From Jannaschia seohaensis (GTDB taxonomy: Bacteria; Pseudomonadota; Alphaproteobacteria; Rhodobacterales; Rhodobacteraceae): a DNA stretch of 64,000 bases. Position numbers and translations under genes: made by a program. Positions 35,664 through 44,672 of this stretch are shown here, piece after piece. The first letter of the stretch is position 1. Every line of letters starts with the position of its first letter. Location of the stretch: positions 56,931 through 120,930 of the forward strand of contig NZ_UETC01000013.1 of assembly GCF_900116765.1 (NCBI RefSeq). The letters are read 5' to 3'. The notes below the pieces were generated by a model. That model ran no database searches and had not been told where the DNA came from. It was given only the letters and a program-made list of their open reading frames with translations.

Positions 35664-36685
35664 CCGCGATCATTGCCAGCCTCAGCATCCAGAGGCTTCC
35701 GCGCATCAACTCGGTCTGGACCGCGTTTGCAGCCATCCTTGTCGTCCTTGCCATTTTGGACACTGCGCAGGCCTGGCCGTCTTTCACGTTTACGCTCGGA
35801 GCGATCTGGTCGACTTTGCCGTTCATACTGTTCGCGGTCTTTCTGATCGCGGCGCTCAATGCAACCGGCGCCGCCTCGGTCATCTCTTCAGTGTTTGAAG
35901 GACGCGAGCTCCGCATGATCGCCCTCGCCGCTCTCTTCGGCGGGTTGGCGCCGTTCTGCTCGTGCGAAGTCATACCGTTCATTGCCGCCTTGCTGGCTGT
36001 CGGAACGCCTCTTTCGGCGGTGATGGCCTTCTGGCTGGCCTCGCCGTTGATCGACCCGCCGAGTCTCATCATCACGGCCGGAGCCCTCGGCTGGCACTTT
36101 GCCATCGGCAAAGCCGTTGCTGCCGTCTGCATCGGTCTTCTCGGGGGTCTCGTCACCAAGTGGATCGTGGGCACCGGCGCTCTGGCCAACCCCATGAAAG
36201 AAGGCGCTGGCGGCAGCTGTGGGAGTTGCGGTAGTGATCCGTTCTCCGGTCGCGCCGTCTGGACGTTCTGGACCGAGAGCCACCGTATGGAGGCCTTCAA
36301 GCAGTCGGCGTTTCACAACCTGTTCTTCCTGCTCAGGTGGCTGGCCTTGGCCTACCTGCTCGAAAGCCTCCTTATCGCCTATGTCCCGGCAGAAGCGATT
36401 GTTACGGTCGTCGGCGGCGAAGGCCTTCACCCGATCGTCCTGTCTGCCCTGGTGGGTGCGCCCGCTTACCTGAACGCCTACGCCGCGCCGCCTTTGGTGG
36501 CCGGACTGGTCGACCAAGGCATGACCGTTGGTGCCGCAATGGCTTTCATGGTGGCCGGCTCCGTCAGCTCAATCCCGGCAATGACTGCGGTCTTTGCACT
36601 CGTACGCGGGCAGGTTTTTGCCCTGTACGTCGCCCTTGGTTTCTTCGGCGCAGTTGTCAGCGGCTTCGTCTACGGTCTGATTTAG
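35660..36685 (+). CDS. COG0701/ArsP-like permease
   Basis: A 341-residue protein with about eight to ten membrane segments. It carries the family motif GGLAPFCSCEVIPFIAALLA at about residue 95 and a Cys-rich loop GGSCGSCGSD near residue 190. LSALVGAPAYLNAYAAPPLV is the repeat motif of the second half. Relatives include ArsP, which exports trivalent organoarsenicals. Overlap with an ArsR gene supports efflux of a thiophilic metalloid or metal. The exact ion is not clear. Confidence 0.82.
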   Translation: MTAIIASLSIQRLPRINSVWTAFAAILVVLAILDTAQAWPSFTFTLGAIWSTLPFILFAVFLIAALNATGAASVISSVFEGRELRMIALAALFGGLAPFCSCEVIPFIAALLAVGTPLSAVMAFWLASPLIDPPSLIITAGALGWHFAIGKAVAAVCIGLLGGLVTKWIVGTGALANPMKEGAGGSCGSCGSDPFSGRAVWTFWTESHRMEAFKQSAFHNLFFLLRWLALAYLLESLLIAYVPAEAIVTVVGGEGLHPIVLSALVGAPAYLNAYAAPPLVAGLVDQGMTVGAAMAFMVAGSVSSIPAMTAVFALVRGQVFALYVALGFFGAVVSGFVYGLI

Positions 36686-36714
36686 TAAGAATATTGCTTA
36701 GGAACGAATGTCTC

Positions 36715-37173
36715 ATGGGGAACGCGGATTTCTCTCACATTCTGTGCGGCGTTGATGGCTCTGATGCAGCCTGCCGTGCAGCAAGGGTCGCAGCACGTCT
36801 CGCCAAAGCGTTTGACGCACAGCTAACTTTTGTCACCGTCGCAAAGAACGCGGTGAACAGCCCGGAGCTGGACGCCTACAGGCGCACGGAGCAGCTCGAT
36901 CTAGCCACACCCGTTCCCGTGGTGAAACAGGAGGCTGACGCATGTTTGGAGATCGCCGTTGAACTCGCCCGAGAGGTCGGCATCGAGAATGCCAACCGCG
37001 TCGTTCGCACCGGCGCCGTGGCCGATGCCATCCTGTCGCTAGGAAGCGAACTCAGTGCAGATGCTCTCGTGCTCGGGCACCATCAACGATCCAGACTCGG
37101 CCGCGCTATTGTTTCTTCGGTCTCTTCTAAAGTCGCTGACCACGGACCGATGAAAGTACTTCTTGTGCCTTAA
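36715..37173 (+). CDS. universal stress protein (UspA family)
   Basis: This 152-residue protein has the Usp fold: HILCGVDGSDAACRAARVAA at the start, and the ATP-binding glycine motif near residue 128 (GHHQRSRLGRAIVSSVSSKV). It follows the ArsR-permease pair by 29 bp, so it may be induced with it. Confidence 0.85.
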   Translation: MGNADFSHILCGVDGSDAACRAARVAARLAKAFDAQLTFVTVAKNAVNSPELDAYRRTEQLDLATPVPVVKQEADACLEIAVELAREVGIENANRVVRTGAVADAILSLGSELSADALVLGHHQRSRLGRAIVSSVSSKVADHGPMKVLLVP

Positions 37174-37284
37174 GTGAATACGATCGCCAGTCACCCTCCA
37201 AAAACGCACGCAATTGAGCTGAAGGCCGTACCTTCAACACAGAAAATGCTTGTGCAGCGGCTGGTCTGAACATGGGGTAGAGTT

Positions 37285-37887
37285 ATGAAAACGCCTACTG
37301 TCTTTTTACCGGGTGCTGGTGGAAGCGCTGAATTTTGGCGACCACTTGCCACCGAACTAGTGCATGAAGAAAACCAATTGTTCTCGTGGCCCGGTCTTGG
37401 GAATGAAGGTCATAGCGACAAAGTCCGGTCCCTGGGTGATCTCGTGGATTTGGTCGCTGAACAAATCAAGGCACCAGTTAATGTTGTGGCCCAGTCAATG
37501 GGCGGGGTGGTCGCGGTACTGCTCGCGCGCCGCAAACCTGAGTTGGTCAAGAGAATGGTTCTTGTCGCGACATCCGCTGGGATCGAAATGACAAATTTTG
37601 GTGCATCAGATTGGCGCCCAGAATATCGCGCAGCCTTTCCAAACGCCGCCCATTGGATTGAGTGTGTTTCGATGGACTTGACCGAAGACTTGCGGCGCTT
37701 GAATGTCCCGATTTTGTTGATTTGGGGAGACCGTGACCCGATCAGCCCAGTTTCAGTTGGGGAACATCTGGAGCGCCTCCTGCCCGCCGCCGTCTTGCAC
37801 GTCGAGCCAGGGGGTGACCACGATGTTGGTGTTACGCACGCGCATGCAATCGCAGCTCGTGTTCGGTCTTTTCTCGACGGGCAGTAG
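37285..37887 (+). CDS. alpha/beta hydrolase
   Basis: A short, 200-residue alpha/beta hydrolase with the nucleophile elbow VVAQSMGGVVA (Ser), the acid in LLIWGDRDPISPVS and the histidine in PGGDHDVGV. FLPGAGGSAEFWRPLA is the oxyanion loop. It is shorter than usual because the cap domain is reduced. Substrate unknown. A 240-bp empty gap follows before the convergent phosphodiesterase. Confidence 0.83.
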   Translation: MKTPTVFLPGAGGSAEFWRPLATELVHEENQLFSWPGLGNEGHSDKVRSLGDLVDLVAEQIKAPVNVVAQSMGGVVAVLLARRKPELVKRMVLVATSAGIEMTNFGASDWRPEYRAAFPNAAHWIECVSMDLTEDLRRLNVPILLIWGDRDPISPVSVGEHLERLLPAAVLHVEPGGDHDVGVTHAHAIAARVRSFLDGQ

Positions 37888-38128
37888 AAGGGCTGGGTGA
37901 CCTGATACCACGTCGTTTTTTACGCTAAGTGGACCTGTTCCCCTTTGATGCCGCTCCGGTTTCTTGTTTAGCTCGCCTGAGCTTCAAAGGGTAAGAAGGC
38001 AGAAAGACCGCGGAGACGATGGTTGCGGCCACCGCAAGCTTGGGCGAGTGGGCTGATATCCAAACTGCGGCCGAGCAGCCAGTTCACGAGCGCCTGCGGA
38101 AAGTAACGATGACGATCTCCTCCGCATT

Positions 38129-38923
38129 CTAGAAGAAATCAAGGTAGGGACCGAAGTCGCCGATGGGCTTGAGATGACTGATCACGGTGCCGTCGTCGTG
38201 CAGGTGATGCAGCAGGAGTCCCGGCGGCTCCATCAGCGACATCGACTTGTCCGCGGCGCCCAAACGGAGCGCGATTTGCGAGGCCGTGCTTGGACAGGCC
38301 ATCGCGAGGGTGCCGCCGTAGGTGAAAGACATATGGCGGTGCACATGCCCGAAGAGCAGCCGCAGGACCTGCGGATGACGCTCAAGGACGGCGGCAATCT
38401 CGGGGCCCGAGCGGTTGATGTAGGCATCCAGCTCAACGATCCCGCTGACGACCGGGTGGTGGTGGGTGATTACGAATGTCGGTGAATTTGGGTGAGAGGA
38501 GAGCGTCCGGTCCAACCAGGCCAGACCGTCTTCGTCGATGGCTCCATGGTGGGCACCCGGAACGGTGCTGTCCAAATGCACAATATGCACGCCTTGGCAG
38601 ACCTGCGCGTAGTGCAGCGGGCCCTCGCCGGGCAAGTATCCCAGGTGATCGAAGGCTCTGCGAAACGGCTCCCTGACGTCGTGATTGCCGGGCAACACAA
38701 AACAGGGCGCCTCGATCTCATTGAGGATGTCCCGCGCGAGAGCGTATTCGCTGTCGGTGCCGTGTTCGGTCACGTCCCCCGTGCACAGCACGAGCGCGGG
38801 AGCGGGGCTGAGCCCGCGCAGGGCGCGGATCGCGGCCTTGGCCATGTCGTTGGACGCAACGCAGTCCTGATAAAGCGTTCCGGGTGCGGTCACGTGCAAG
38901 TCCGAGATATGGGCAATAATCAT
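38129..38923 (-). CDS. calcineurin-like metallophosphoesterase (CpdA-like)
   Basis: At 264 residues, it has every metal-binding motif: ISDLHV (DxH), CTGDVTEHG (GDxx), LPGNHDVRE (GNHD), ITHHHPVV and FGHVHRH. This set is that of class III 3',5'-cAMP phosphodiesterases and related enzymes. The start at 38923 was chosen because the residues before it are a shadow. The natural substrate could be cAMP or another phosphodiester. It stands alone, downstream of the TetR gene on the same strand. Confidence 0.87.
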   Translation of the reverse strand: MIIAHISDLHVTAPGTLYQDCVASNDMAKAAIRALRGLSPAPALVLCTGDVTEHGTDSEYALARDILNEIEAPCFVLPGNHDVREPFRRAFDHLGYLPGEGPLHYAQVCQGVHIVHLDSTVPGAHHGAIDEDGLAWLDRTLSSHPNSPTFVITHHHPVVSGIVELDAYINRSGPEIAAVLERHPQVLRLLFGHVHRHMSFTYGGTLAMACPSTASQIALRLGAADKSMSLMEPPGLLLHHLHDDGTVISHLKPIGDFGPYLDFF

Positions 38924-39110
38924 GAAGATCCTTTTTATTCGAGGCGCATTCCTGCCGTCTTTGGCCGGCGCGCAGATATTGGTCCGATTGCAAAATGTAT
39001 CAGGGGGTTGTTCAAGCCTTGCAGCGCGCTGTGGCAGGTCGATTTTCCGGCTTTTCGAATTCTGCCCGCAAAGACGATTTTTTGAGATCCATATCCGCGG
39101 CGCGGCCCTC

Positions 39111-39689
39111 TCACGTCTTCGTGGCGGGCGTTTTGCCAAGCGAATCCAAGACATCCGCAATTTCAACGAGCGGACGACGGCTACGGTCGGTTCTGGCGAG
39201 CAATTCAGCCCCCTCCAGAAGGGACAGGATCTGGCGAGCCGCCAGATCTGCCGCCGCTCGATCCGAATTATGCTGTTTAAGATGCTTGGCGATTTCGTCT
39301 TGCCAGAGATGAAAGGCCCGTTGACCCGCTTGCCGCAAGGGCTCGGAGCGTGAAGACATTTGCAGAGTCGTCGCCGCGACAGGACACCCGATTTTCCAAT
39401 CCGAAGCTTCTAAATGGTCCGCCCAGAGGTAAGCGATCCTGGACGGTCCACCCTCATCCAAAGCTTCACCAATCCGGCGTCGCCTGCCCTCCGCTGCTGC
39501 ATCTATCGCCGCGACAGCCAGCTCTTCCTTGCCCTCGGGAAAATGGAAATAAAGCGAGCCAGTCGTCGTCTTGGCAGTTTTTGCGATCAGCGCGAGGCCG
39601 ACGCCGTCATACCCGCGCTCGGCCAGCAAATGTGCTGTCGCCTTCAACAGGCGCTCTTTGCTCGATAACGCGTCACTTGACTGATTCAC
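39111..39689 (-). CDS. TetR-family transcriptional repressor
   Basis: A 192-residue TetR protein with the N-terminal helix-turn-helix SSKERLLKATAHLLAERGY and TTTGSLYFHFPEGKEEL, and a helical ligand domain. GTG at 39689 is chosen because AAGGAAC precedes it at good spacing; the ATG at 39758 would add an unlikely leader. It is divergent from the MFS gene, and an inverted repeat in the gap is its probable operator. Confidence 0.88.
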   Translation of the reverse strand: MNQSSDALSSKERLLKATAHLLAERGYDGVGLALIAKTAKTTTGSLYFHFPEGKEELAVAAIDAAAEGRRRRIGEALDEGGPSRIAYLWADHLEASDWKIGCPVAATTLQMSSRSEPLRQAGQRAFHLWQDEIAKHLKQHNSDRAAADLAARQILSLLEGAELLARTDRSRRPLVEIADVLDSLGKTPATKT

Positions 39690-39787
39690 AGTTTCTGTTC
39701 CTTGTCGAATCCCGTGCAGCGTTCGGATGTGGGATCCTTGCCCACAGACAGTTCCCAAAACGCTCCAGTTTCATCTTCTCACAAGTC

Positions 39788-39817
39788 TTGACAGCCCTCC
39801 AGCCCCCCACATACAAC
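39788..39817 (+). promoter_or_regulatory. promoter of the MFS gene
   Basis: A perfect -35 box TTGACA (39788-39793) is followed after 18 bases by TACAAC (39812-39817), a fair -10 box. The start of transcription would fall at about 39824, inside the palindrome that follows, which fits repression by the divergent TetR protein. Confidence 0.6.
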
Positions 39818-39822
39818 ACGCA

Positions 39823-39840
39823 CTATAACGATCATTATAG
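39823..39840. promoter_or_regulatory. 18-bp imperfect palindrome, candidate TetR operator
   Basis: CTATAA-C-GATC-A-TTATAG is self-complementary at 16 of 18 positions and ends 11 bp before the MFS start codon. Its size and symmetry are those of TetR-family operators, and it overlaps the predicted transcription start of the MFS promoter. Confidence 0.7.
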
Positions 39841-39851
39841 CGAATTTCAAA

Positions 39852-41057
39852 ATGCTTTCTGCCTCCAAGGCTTCGTCGTGGATCGTCGTTTTCTTCGGTT
39901 TTTTTGGTCTTGCAGTGGCCTTTTCCACGCGTGCCACCTTGGGGCTGGTCATGCCTGTCTGGCAGGCTGAACTGGGATGGTCTGCTTCATTTATCTCTGG
40001 CGTGGCAGCGGGGGCCCTGATTGTCATGGCCGTTACTGCACCAGTCGCGGGTCTGCTCGTCGATCGGATGGGATCGCGGGCGTTGCTGTTCATTGGCCTC
40101 ACGCTGGTCGCATGCGGTGCCGCCATCGTTGCAACGACGAGTCATCAGATCGTATTCGCAATCGGCTTTGGCTTCGTCGGAGCTGTCGGATTCGGTATCG
40201 TTGCCTTGCACACAGTCTCGACAGCCGTTGCCATGGTGTTCGACAAAAACCGTGGACTTGCCACCGGGCTCGCGACATCCGGCTCCACCGCCGGTCAGCT
40301 TCTGGTCGTTCCCCTTGTCGCAGTGCTTCTGACCTCTGTAAGCTGGCGCTGGAGCTTTGGTGGCCTTGCATTGATAGCGGCGATTGGTGCGATTGCCGTG
40401 CTGGTTCTCCTCCCGAGAGCGGAACCTTCGAAAAAGGAAAAATTTGCATCCTCCTGGCAGGACGTGAAGATGTTGGCGCGCAGCCCCGTCTACCATCTGC
40501 TATTCTGGTCGTTCCTGATTTGCGGGTTCACGACAGGCGGGGTGATCGAAACGCATTTTCTGGCATTCTCATCGTTCTGCGGATTCCCGCCACTGCCAAG
40601 CGCAACAGCCTACGGCGTTCTTTCCGCCGTGAACCTGGTCGGCATGATCGTTGCGGGCTATCTTTCTGACCGCGTGAACAATGTGCTGTTGTTGGCATCA
40701 ATCTACGCATTGCGAGCCGTCACATTTGTCATCCTGATAATTTTGCCGGGCATCAGCATCGAATGGTTGTTCATCTTCGCAGTCGCCTTTGGCGTCGTCG
40801 ATTATTCGACGGTGCCCGTGACGGCCAGCCTCGTCGCATCTCGCCTCGGTTTGAAAGTGATGGGTTTGGCGATGGGCCTGTTGTCGGGAGGACATGCCTT
40901 TGGTGCCGCAGCAGGAGCGTTCGCCGGCGGATACCTATTCGATGGAGCCGGGGATTACGGACCAGTTTGGCTCCTCGCCTCGGCACTGTCACTGCTGGCG
41001 GGTCTGTTAGCCATTTGCGTACCACAACGCGTCTCAGTCATGGTCAGAGTGGCATGA
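39852..41057 (+). CDS. MFS transporter
   Basis: A 401-residue, 12-segment major facilitator protein. It contains GLLVDRMGSRALLFIG (the motif A loop between segments 2 and 3), GLATGLATSGSTAGQLLVVP in segment 5 and AGYLSDRVNN in the loop between 8 and 9. It belongs to the oxalate/formate-monocarboxylate-like group. It lies under the TetR operator, so it is probably induced by the compound it transports. Confidence 0.88.
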   Translation: MLSASKASSWIVVFFGFFGLAVAFSTRATLGLVMPVWQAELGWSASFISGVAAGALIVMAVTAPVAGLLVDRMGSRALLFIGLTLVACGAAIVATTSHQIVFAIGFGFVGAVGFGIVALHTVSTAVAMVFDKNRGLATGLATSGSTAGQLLVVPLVAVLLTSVSWRWSFGGLALIAAIGAIAVLVLLPRAEPSKKEKFASSWQDVKMLARSPVYHLLFWSFLICGFTTGGVIETHFLAFSSFCGFPPLPSATAYGVLSAVNLVGMIVAGYLSDRVNNVLLLASIYALRAVTFVILIILPGISIEWLFIFAVAFGVVDYSTVPVTASLVASRLGLKVMGLAMGLLSGGHAFGAAAGAFAGGYLFDGAGDYGPVWLLASALSLLAGLLAICVPQRVSVMVRVA

Positions 41058-41146
41058 CGAAGAGATTATGACCGCTCACAGGGTAGCGGCGGCGCGTCCG
41101 GAGCCAAACGAGAGGTCCCAAGTGGATCGTTTAGAAGGAACTTGAA

Positions 41147-42121
41147 ATGAATATTCGCGTTGGTATTGTCGGCATCAGCGGTTTTGGCGGCGGAGAGGCG
41201 TTGCGTCTGCTCGCGAACCATCCCTCGTTTGAGTTGGTATACGCGGCAGGCGACAGCAGTGCGGGCAAGAGCTTGGCGGACCTCTACCCCGGCATTGCAA
41301 GCAGGCTGGCGAATCTGGTCGTCGAAAAGTGGGATCCCGACAACCTTCCAGAGCTCGACTTGCTGTTCGCGTCGATGCCGACGGGCGCATCGGCCAAGGC
41401 GCTGGCGGGCGTGCGGGACGATGTGAAGATTCTGGATATCGGCGGCGACCACCGCTATGCAGGCGGTTGGGTCTATGGTCTTGCGGATGTTTGGCCATCG
41501 GAGATCGTCGGCCAGTCACGGGTCGCGAACCCCGGATGCTTTCCAGCCGCGACGCAAATTGCGCTAGCCCCGTTGCTGAAAGACGGCCTGATTGACCCGG
41601 AAAACATCATCATTGATGCAAAGACCGGTATTTCCGGTGCCGGTCGAGGTGGAGGCACTGGACTTTCGTACGCCACTCACAATGAAAACCTGGTGCCCTA
41701 TGGCTTGTTGAACCATGTCCATATGCCTGAAATGACGCACACTATTGAAAGACTGAGTGGCGGCAGTGCCCGCGGACTGGTCTTCACGCCCCACCTAGTT
41801 CCAATGACGCGCGGCATTCTGGTCACGATATATTGCCGGGGCAGTGCGACAACGCGACAATGCCTCGACGCTGCGCGAGCGTGCTATGCCGAAAGCCATT
41901 TCGTCCGTGTCACAGATTTACCCCCTCACACGAAATGGGTGAGCGGGTCAAACCTAGCGATCGTGAACTATGCCGCGGATCCTTCCCGAAACCTGGTAAT
42001 GGCGATGGGCGTGGTCGACAACCTTGGGAAAGGTGCTGCCGGTCAAGCGATACAAAATGCAAATCTCATGTGTGGGTTGCCTGAGGCGGAGGGGCTCGAC
42101 GGCATGTCGCTTTGGCCGTGA
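41147..42121 (+). CDS. argC: N-acetyl-gamma-glutamyl-phosphate reductase
   Basis: A 324-residue ArgC, which reduces N-acetylglutamyl phosphate to the semialdehyde in arginine synthesis. It has the Rossmann start VGIVGISGFGGGEALRLL, the nucleophile cysteine in VANPGCFPAATQIALAPL, HVHMPEMTHTIE with the general-base histidine, and FTPHLVPMTRGI. The ribosome site GAAGGAAC lies upstream. No other arginine genes are near, so it may be a second, acquired copy or a paralogue acting on a related acyl phosphate. It is 90 bp after the MFS gene. Confidence 0.9.
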   Translation: MNIRVGIVGISGFGGGEALRLLANHPSFELVYAAGDSSAGKSLADLYPGIASRLANLVVEKWDPDNLPELDLLFASMPTGASAKALAGVRDDVKILDIGGDHRYAGGWVYGLADVWPSEIVGQSRVANPGCFPAATQIALAPLLKDGLIDPENIIIDAKTGISGAGRGGGTGLSYATHNENLVPYGLLNHVHMPEMTHTIERLSGGSARGLVFTPHLVPMTRGILVTIYCRGSATTRQCLDAARACYAESHFVRVTDLPPHTKWVSGSNLAIVNYAADPSRNLVMAMGVVDNLGKGAAGQAIQNANLMCGLPEAEGLDGMSLWP

Positions 42122-42244
42122 GCGTTGGTAGGGTCCGAGTCATGCGCTCGCAGAAGGCGCAGGTCTTTCATGGGCTTGCCGAACTGCGATTTATGTTCTC
42201 GGCGAACCATAAAGGGCCGAGACTCGATCTGTGGGTGAAGTATT

Positions 42245-42736
42245 ATGAAGTTTCGAAATCAGATTGATATTAAAGTACCTCCTGAAGTGGCTTTTGTCTT
42301 CGTCGCCGACCAAAGAAATAATCCAAAGTGGAACTACTATGTCACGCGGGTAACTCAAGAGCGTGGAGATGCTCCTGGCCTCGGCGCACGATATCGAATC
42401 CATCGGAAAACGGATAAGCAGACATTCGCAATTACATTCTTCAAATCTGGAGATTCTTTTACAGTCGAGACTGTCGAGGGCAGGCCAATCTTCCATAGAA
42501 ATATTGAATTCCAAACGGTGCCAATCGGCACGCGCCTTATCGATACCTGGGAATTGAGAACCGGCTTTCCTTACTTTCTCGAAATCTTTGCAGTTGGAAG
42601 GGTTCGCCGCGCTGTTGGCGAGAATCTCAAAATGCTGAAAGAGTTGCTCGAGGTCGGGTCCGTACGACTTCAGGACGGTCGCCTCAGTTCAATACTCGCG
42701 TCGGATGGCATGTCAGGCCATCAAAACAGTATCTGA
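42245..42736 (+). CDS. SRPBCC/polyketide-cyclase-like ligand-binding protein
   Basis: This 163-residue protein fits the START-like fold: it opens QIDIKVPPEVAFVFVADQRN, with NPKWNYYVTRV and a middle GLGARYRIHRK, and ends in a long helix, GRVRRAVGENLKMLKELLE. Such proteins bind hydrophobic ligands or act as cyclases. Codon use is distinctly more AT-rich than in the flanking genes, suggesting transfer. Confidence 0.75.
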   Translation: MKFRNQIDIKVPPEVAFVFVADQRNNPKWNYYVTRVTQERGDAPGLGARYRIHRKTDKQTFAITFFKSGDSFTVETVEGRPIFHRNIEFQTVPIGTRLIDTWELRTGFPYFLEIFAVGRVRRAVGENLKMLKELLEVGSVRLQDGRLSSILASDGMSGHQNSI

Positions 42737-42771
42737 AGATCCGCCGCCACGAACCACTCCCGGGATGGAAA

Positions 42772-43509
42772 ATGAAAAATGTAGATGCCCTACTTTTTGA
42801 TGTGTTCGGAACAATCGTTGACTGGCGCTGCGGTGTTGCAGAGTTTGTGTCGCGCAAGATCGGACTAGTCGATCCTTATGAGTTTGCCGACGCATGGCGA
42901 CGCGAGTATCAACCTGCCATGGCGATGGTGCGCTCCGGTGCACGTGAATACGTCCCACTCGATGTGCTGCATCGGGAAAACCTCAACAAGGTCCTTGCGA
43001 CATTCTGGGTCGAAATGGCTGAGGATGAGCGCGACGACCTGAACCGCGCATGGGAACAAATGCCACCTTGGGCGGCCTCATGTGCTGACCTGTCGAGGCT
43101 GAAACGGCAATTCATCATAGCGCCTTGCTCTAACGGTTCGATCACGATGATGACGCGGCTTGCACGGTATGCGCAATTACCGTGGGATTGTGTGCTCGGC
43201 GCTGGTATCGCCAAGGCGTTTAAACCGGAACCGCGCGCATATCTCGAGTCCGTTGGTGCGCTTGGGCTGCCCGCTCACCGCGTCATGATGGTCCCCGCCC
43301 ACAACAGTGACCTCGCCGCGGCGCAAGCACAGGGTCTGGCAACAGCCTTTGTGCCCAGAAGGACTGAATATGGCTTCACGCAAGCAACGGATCTAGAGCC
43401 GACTGGTGACTGGGACATATGCGCCGAAAGCCTCGGCGAACTGGCGGATCAACTCGAGGCGATGGGCCCCAAACACCCGCTGGGTCAGACGCAACGCGAT
43501 CTACACTGA
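42772..43509 (+). CDS. haloacid dehalogenase type II-like hydrolase (HAD superfamily)
   Basis: A 245-residue HAD enzyme with the nucleophile aspartate in LLFDVFGTIVDWR (Asp10), motif II IIAPCSNGSIT, a lysine and KPEPRAYLESV as motif III, and MVPAHNSDLAAAQAQG as motif IV. The layout is that of (S)-2-haloacid dehalogenases, though many relatives hydrolyse phosphate esters. It starts 35 bp after the SRPBCC gene and may be co-transcribed. Confidence 0.85.
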   Translation: MKNVDALLFDVFGTIVDWRCGVAEFVSRKIGLVDPYEFADAWRREYQPAMAMVRSGAREYVPLDVLHRENLNKVLATFWVEMAEDERDDLNRAWEQMPPWAASCADLSRLKRQFIIAPCSNGSITMMTRLARYAQLPWDCVLGAGIAKAFKPEPRAYLESVGALGLPAHRVMMVPAHNSDLAAAQAQGLATAFVPRRTEYGFTQATDLEPTGDWDICAESLGELADQLEAMGPKHPLGQTQRDLH

Positions 43510-43614
43510 AGATCGTGTCGCGGCCGCCTCGTATCCGTATTTGCCGCCGGTCGCGACTGTAGCGGATAATGGTTCAAACTGCCTCTAGAATAAATGATAA
43601 CAGCGACTTAGCGG

Positions 43615-43654
43615 CCAGAGAACGTTGGGTTCCGGTCCCATCCCCTCCGCCACT
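43615..43654 (+). repeat. tRNA-Ser/tmRNA 3'-end-like 40-bp repeat, copy B
   Basis: This copy is the closest of the three to a real tRNA end. TTGGG-TTCCGGT-CCCAT can form a T-arm with one mismatch, and CCCCTCC-G-CCA follows as acceptor strand, discriminator and CCA. The T-loop lacks the usual GA after TTC. No 5' half lies upstream. It has the same orientation as copies A and C and marks the right end of the accessory genes before the fragment/IS zone. Confidence 0.6.
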
Positions 43655-44013
43655 CCCGCACTTTAAGATATTGATTTTGCGCACTAATGCGACTTCCCCT
43701 CGTCATCGTCCCGCCACGAATCCCCCCATTGGCGATAAGGCCTTATTTCGGCCTTATATGGAGGCAGGTTGGGCGCGACGCGCGAAGTTTTTGTGCGTAC
43801 GTCACGAATGAAGTTCCGTGCTGGTGCCGCCGGCGTGGGCGAAGCCGGAGAATACCGTTGTACTTTCAATGCCCCGCTTAGTCAGTTTGACCGGCTTGAA
43901 CCGCGAATACGACTGATGGAACACAAGAGGAGTCCAGGTGCCGACCAAGACCCAGACGTGCAACGCGACCTAGGCTCCGGACCCATTAACCGCCTAGCGG
44001 AGTCAAACTGTTC
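43655..44013. other. gap between repeat B and gene fragments
   Basis: This 360-bp stretch has only small frames. Its one clear structure is a perfect 8-bp hairpin at 43735-43757. It lies between the tRNA-like repeat and the broken genes that follow. Confidence 0.5.
43735..43757. repeat. 8-bp perfect stem-loop
   Basis: ATAAGGCC-TTATTTC-GGCCTTAT forms a perfect 8-bp stem with a 7-base loop. No T-run follows on either strand close enough for a standard terminator. It lies about 80 bp downstream of repeat B, where a tRNA gene would normally have its terminator. Confidence 0.5.
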
Positions 44014-44498
44014 GTGATTCACGGCGGTCATCCTGGAGGGGGTGGCCATGTCCGAGAACCTGTTCTGGTTGCGCTAAGCGCCGTCCGCGACGGCATCGGG
44101 CGGCTCGATCATACCAAGTTCCAGTTTCACGTCAGAGACCTCCCTCGCTTGTCACCTGCGCTTCGTGGCTATGTTGCCATCGGTGAGAGGCTCGCAGGAG
44201 ATCTGTCCGAAGCAACACTTCTACGCATTCACATCGACAGCAAGAAGCTCTCAGCGCTTTACTGTCCCGATTTTCAGACGTCTCCTTTGCCTCGCATCAC
44301 ACCGCAGGTGACCGGGTGAAACTCCTCTACTTGCGCTCCAGTTACATGGCGCCGGATCATCCCGGCCTCGCAGAACAGAAGAGCTTCGATGAACGTATTG
44401 AAGCCGTTGAGACACTGGATTTGTCTGACGAGGGCCCTGATCTAAGGACCTTTTCAATGGAACTGTTGCGCGCAGGAATCCAGGTCCCAAGGACCTAG
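44014..44498 (+). pseudogene. possible phosphorothioation-associated methyltransferase-like fragment, frameshifted
   Basis: Frame 44014-44319 carries FHVRDLPRLSPALRGY, RLAGDLSEATLLRIHID and LYCPDFQTSPLPRI. A second frame (from about 44316) carries YMAPDHPGLAEQ and ends at 44498. From memory, the order resembles the N-terminal part of the putative methyltransferases linked to DNA phosphorothioation loci. The resemblance is modest and the methyltransferase core is absent. It is either a frameshifted remnant or an unrelated small gene. Confidence 0.35.
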
Positions 44499-44672
44499 TG
44501 ATCCTCTTTCTGCAGAGGTTCAGGCAAAGAGAAATAACACGTAACCGCATCTCAGAATGTATCCGAGTACGCGGGATCAGACTTGATTTTGCACCGCTTA
44601 TAGGGATTGGTGGCCCTCCATAGGACACTTTACCCCAACACGAACTAGAAACTTTTCTGCTTTTGAAGCAAT

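Noticed and set aside
43735..43757. Rho-independent terminator
   Set aside because: The stem is perfect but no T-run follows on either strand.
44014..44498. Active DNA phosphorothioation (Dnd) defence system
   Set aside because: No dndB-E genes or methyltransferase core are present; only one weakly similar broken fragment.
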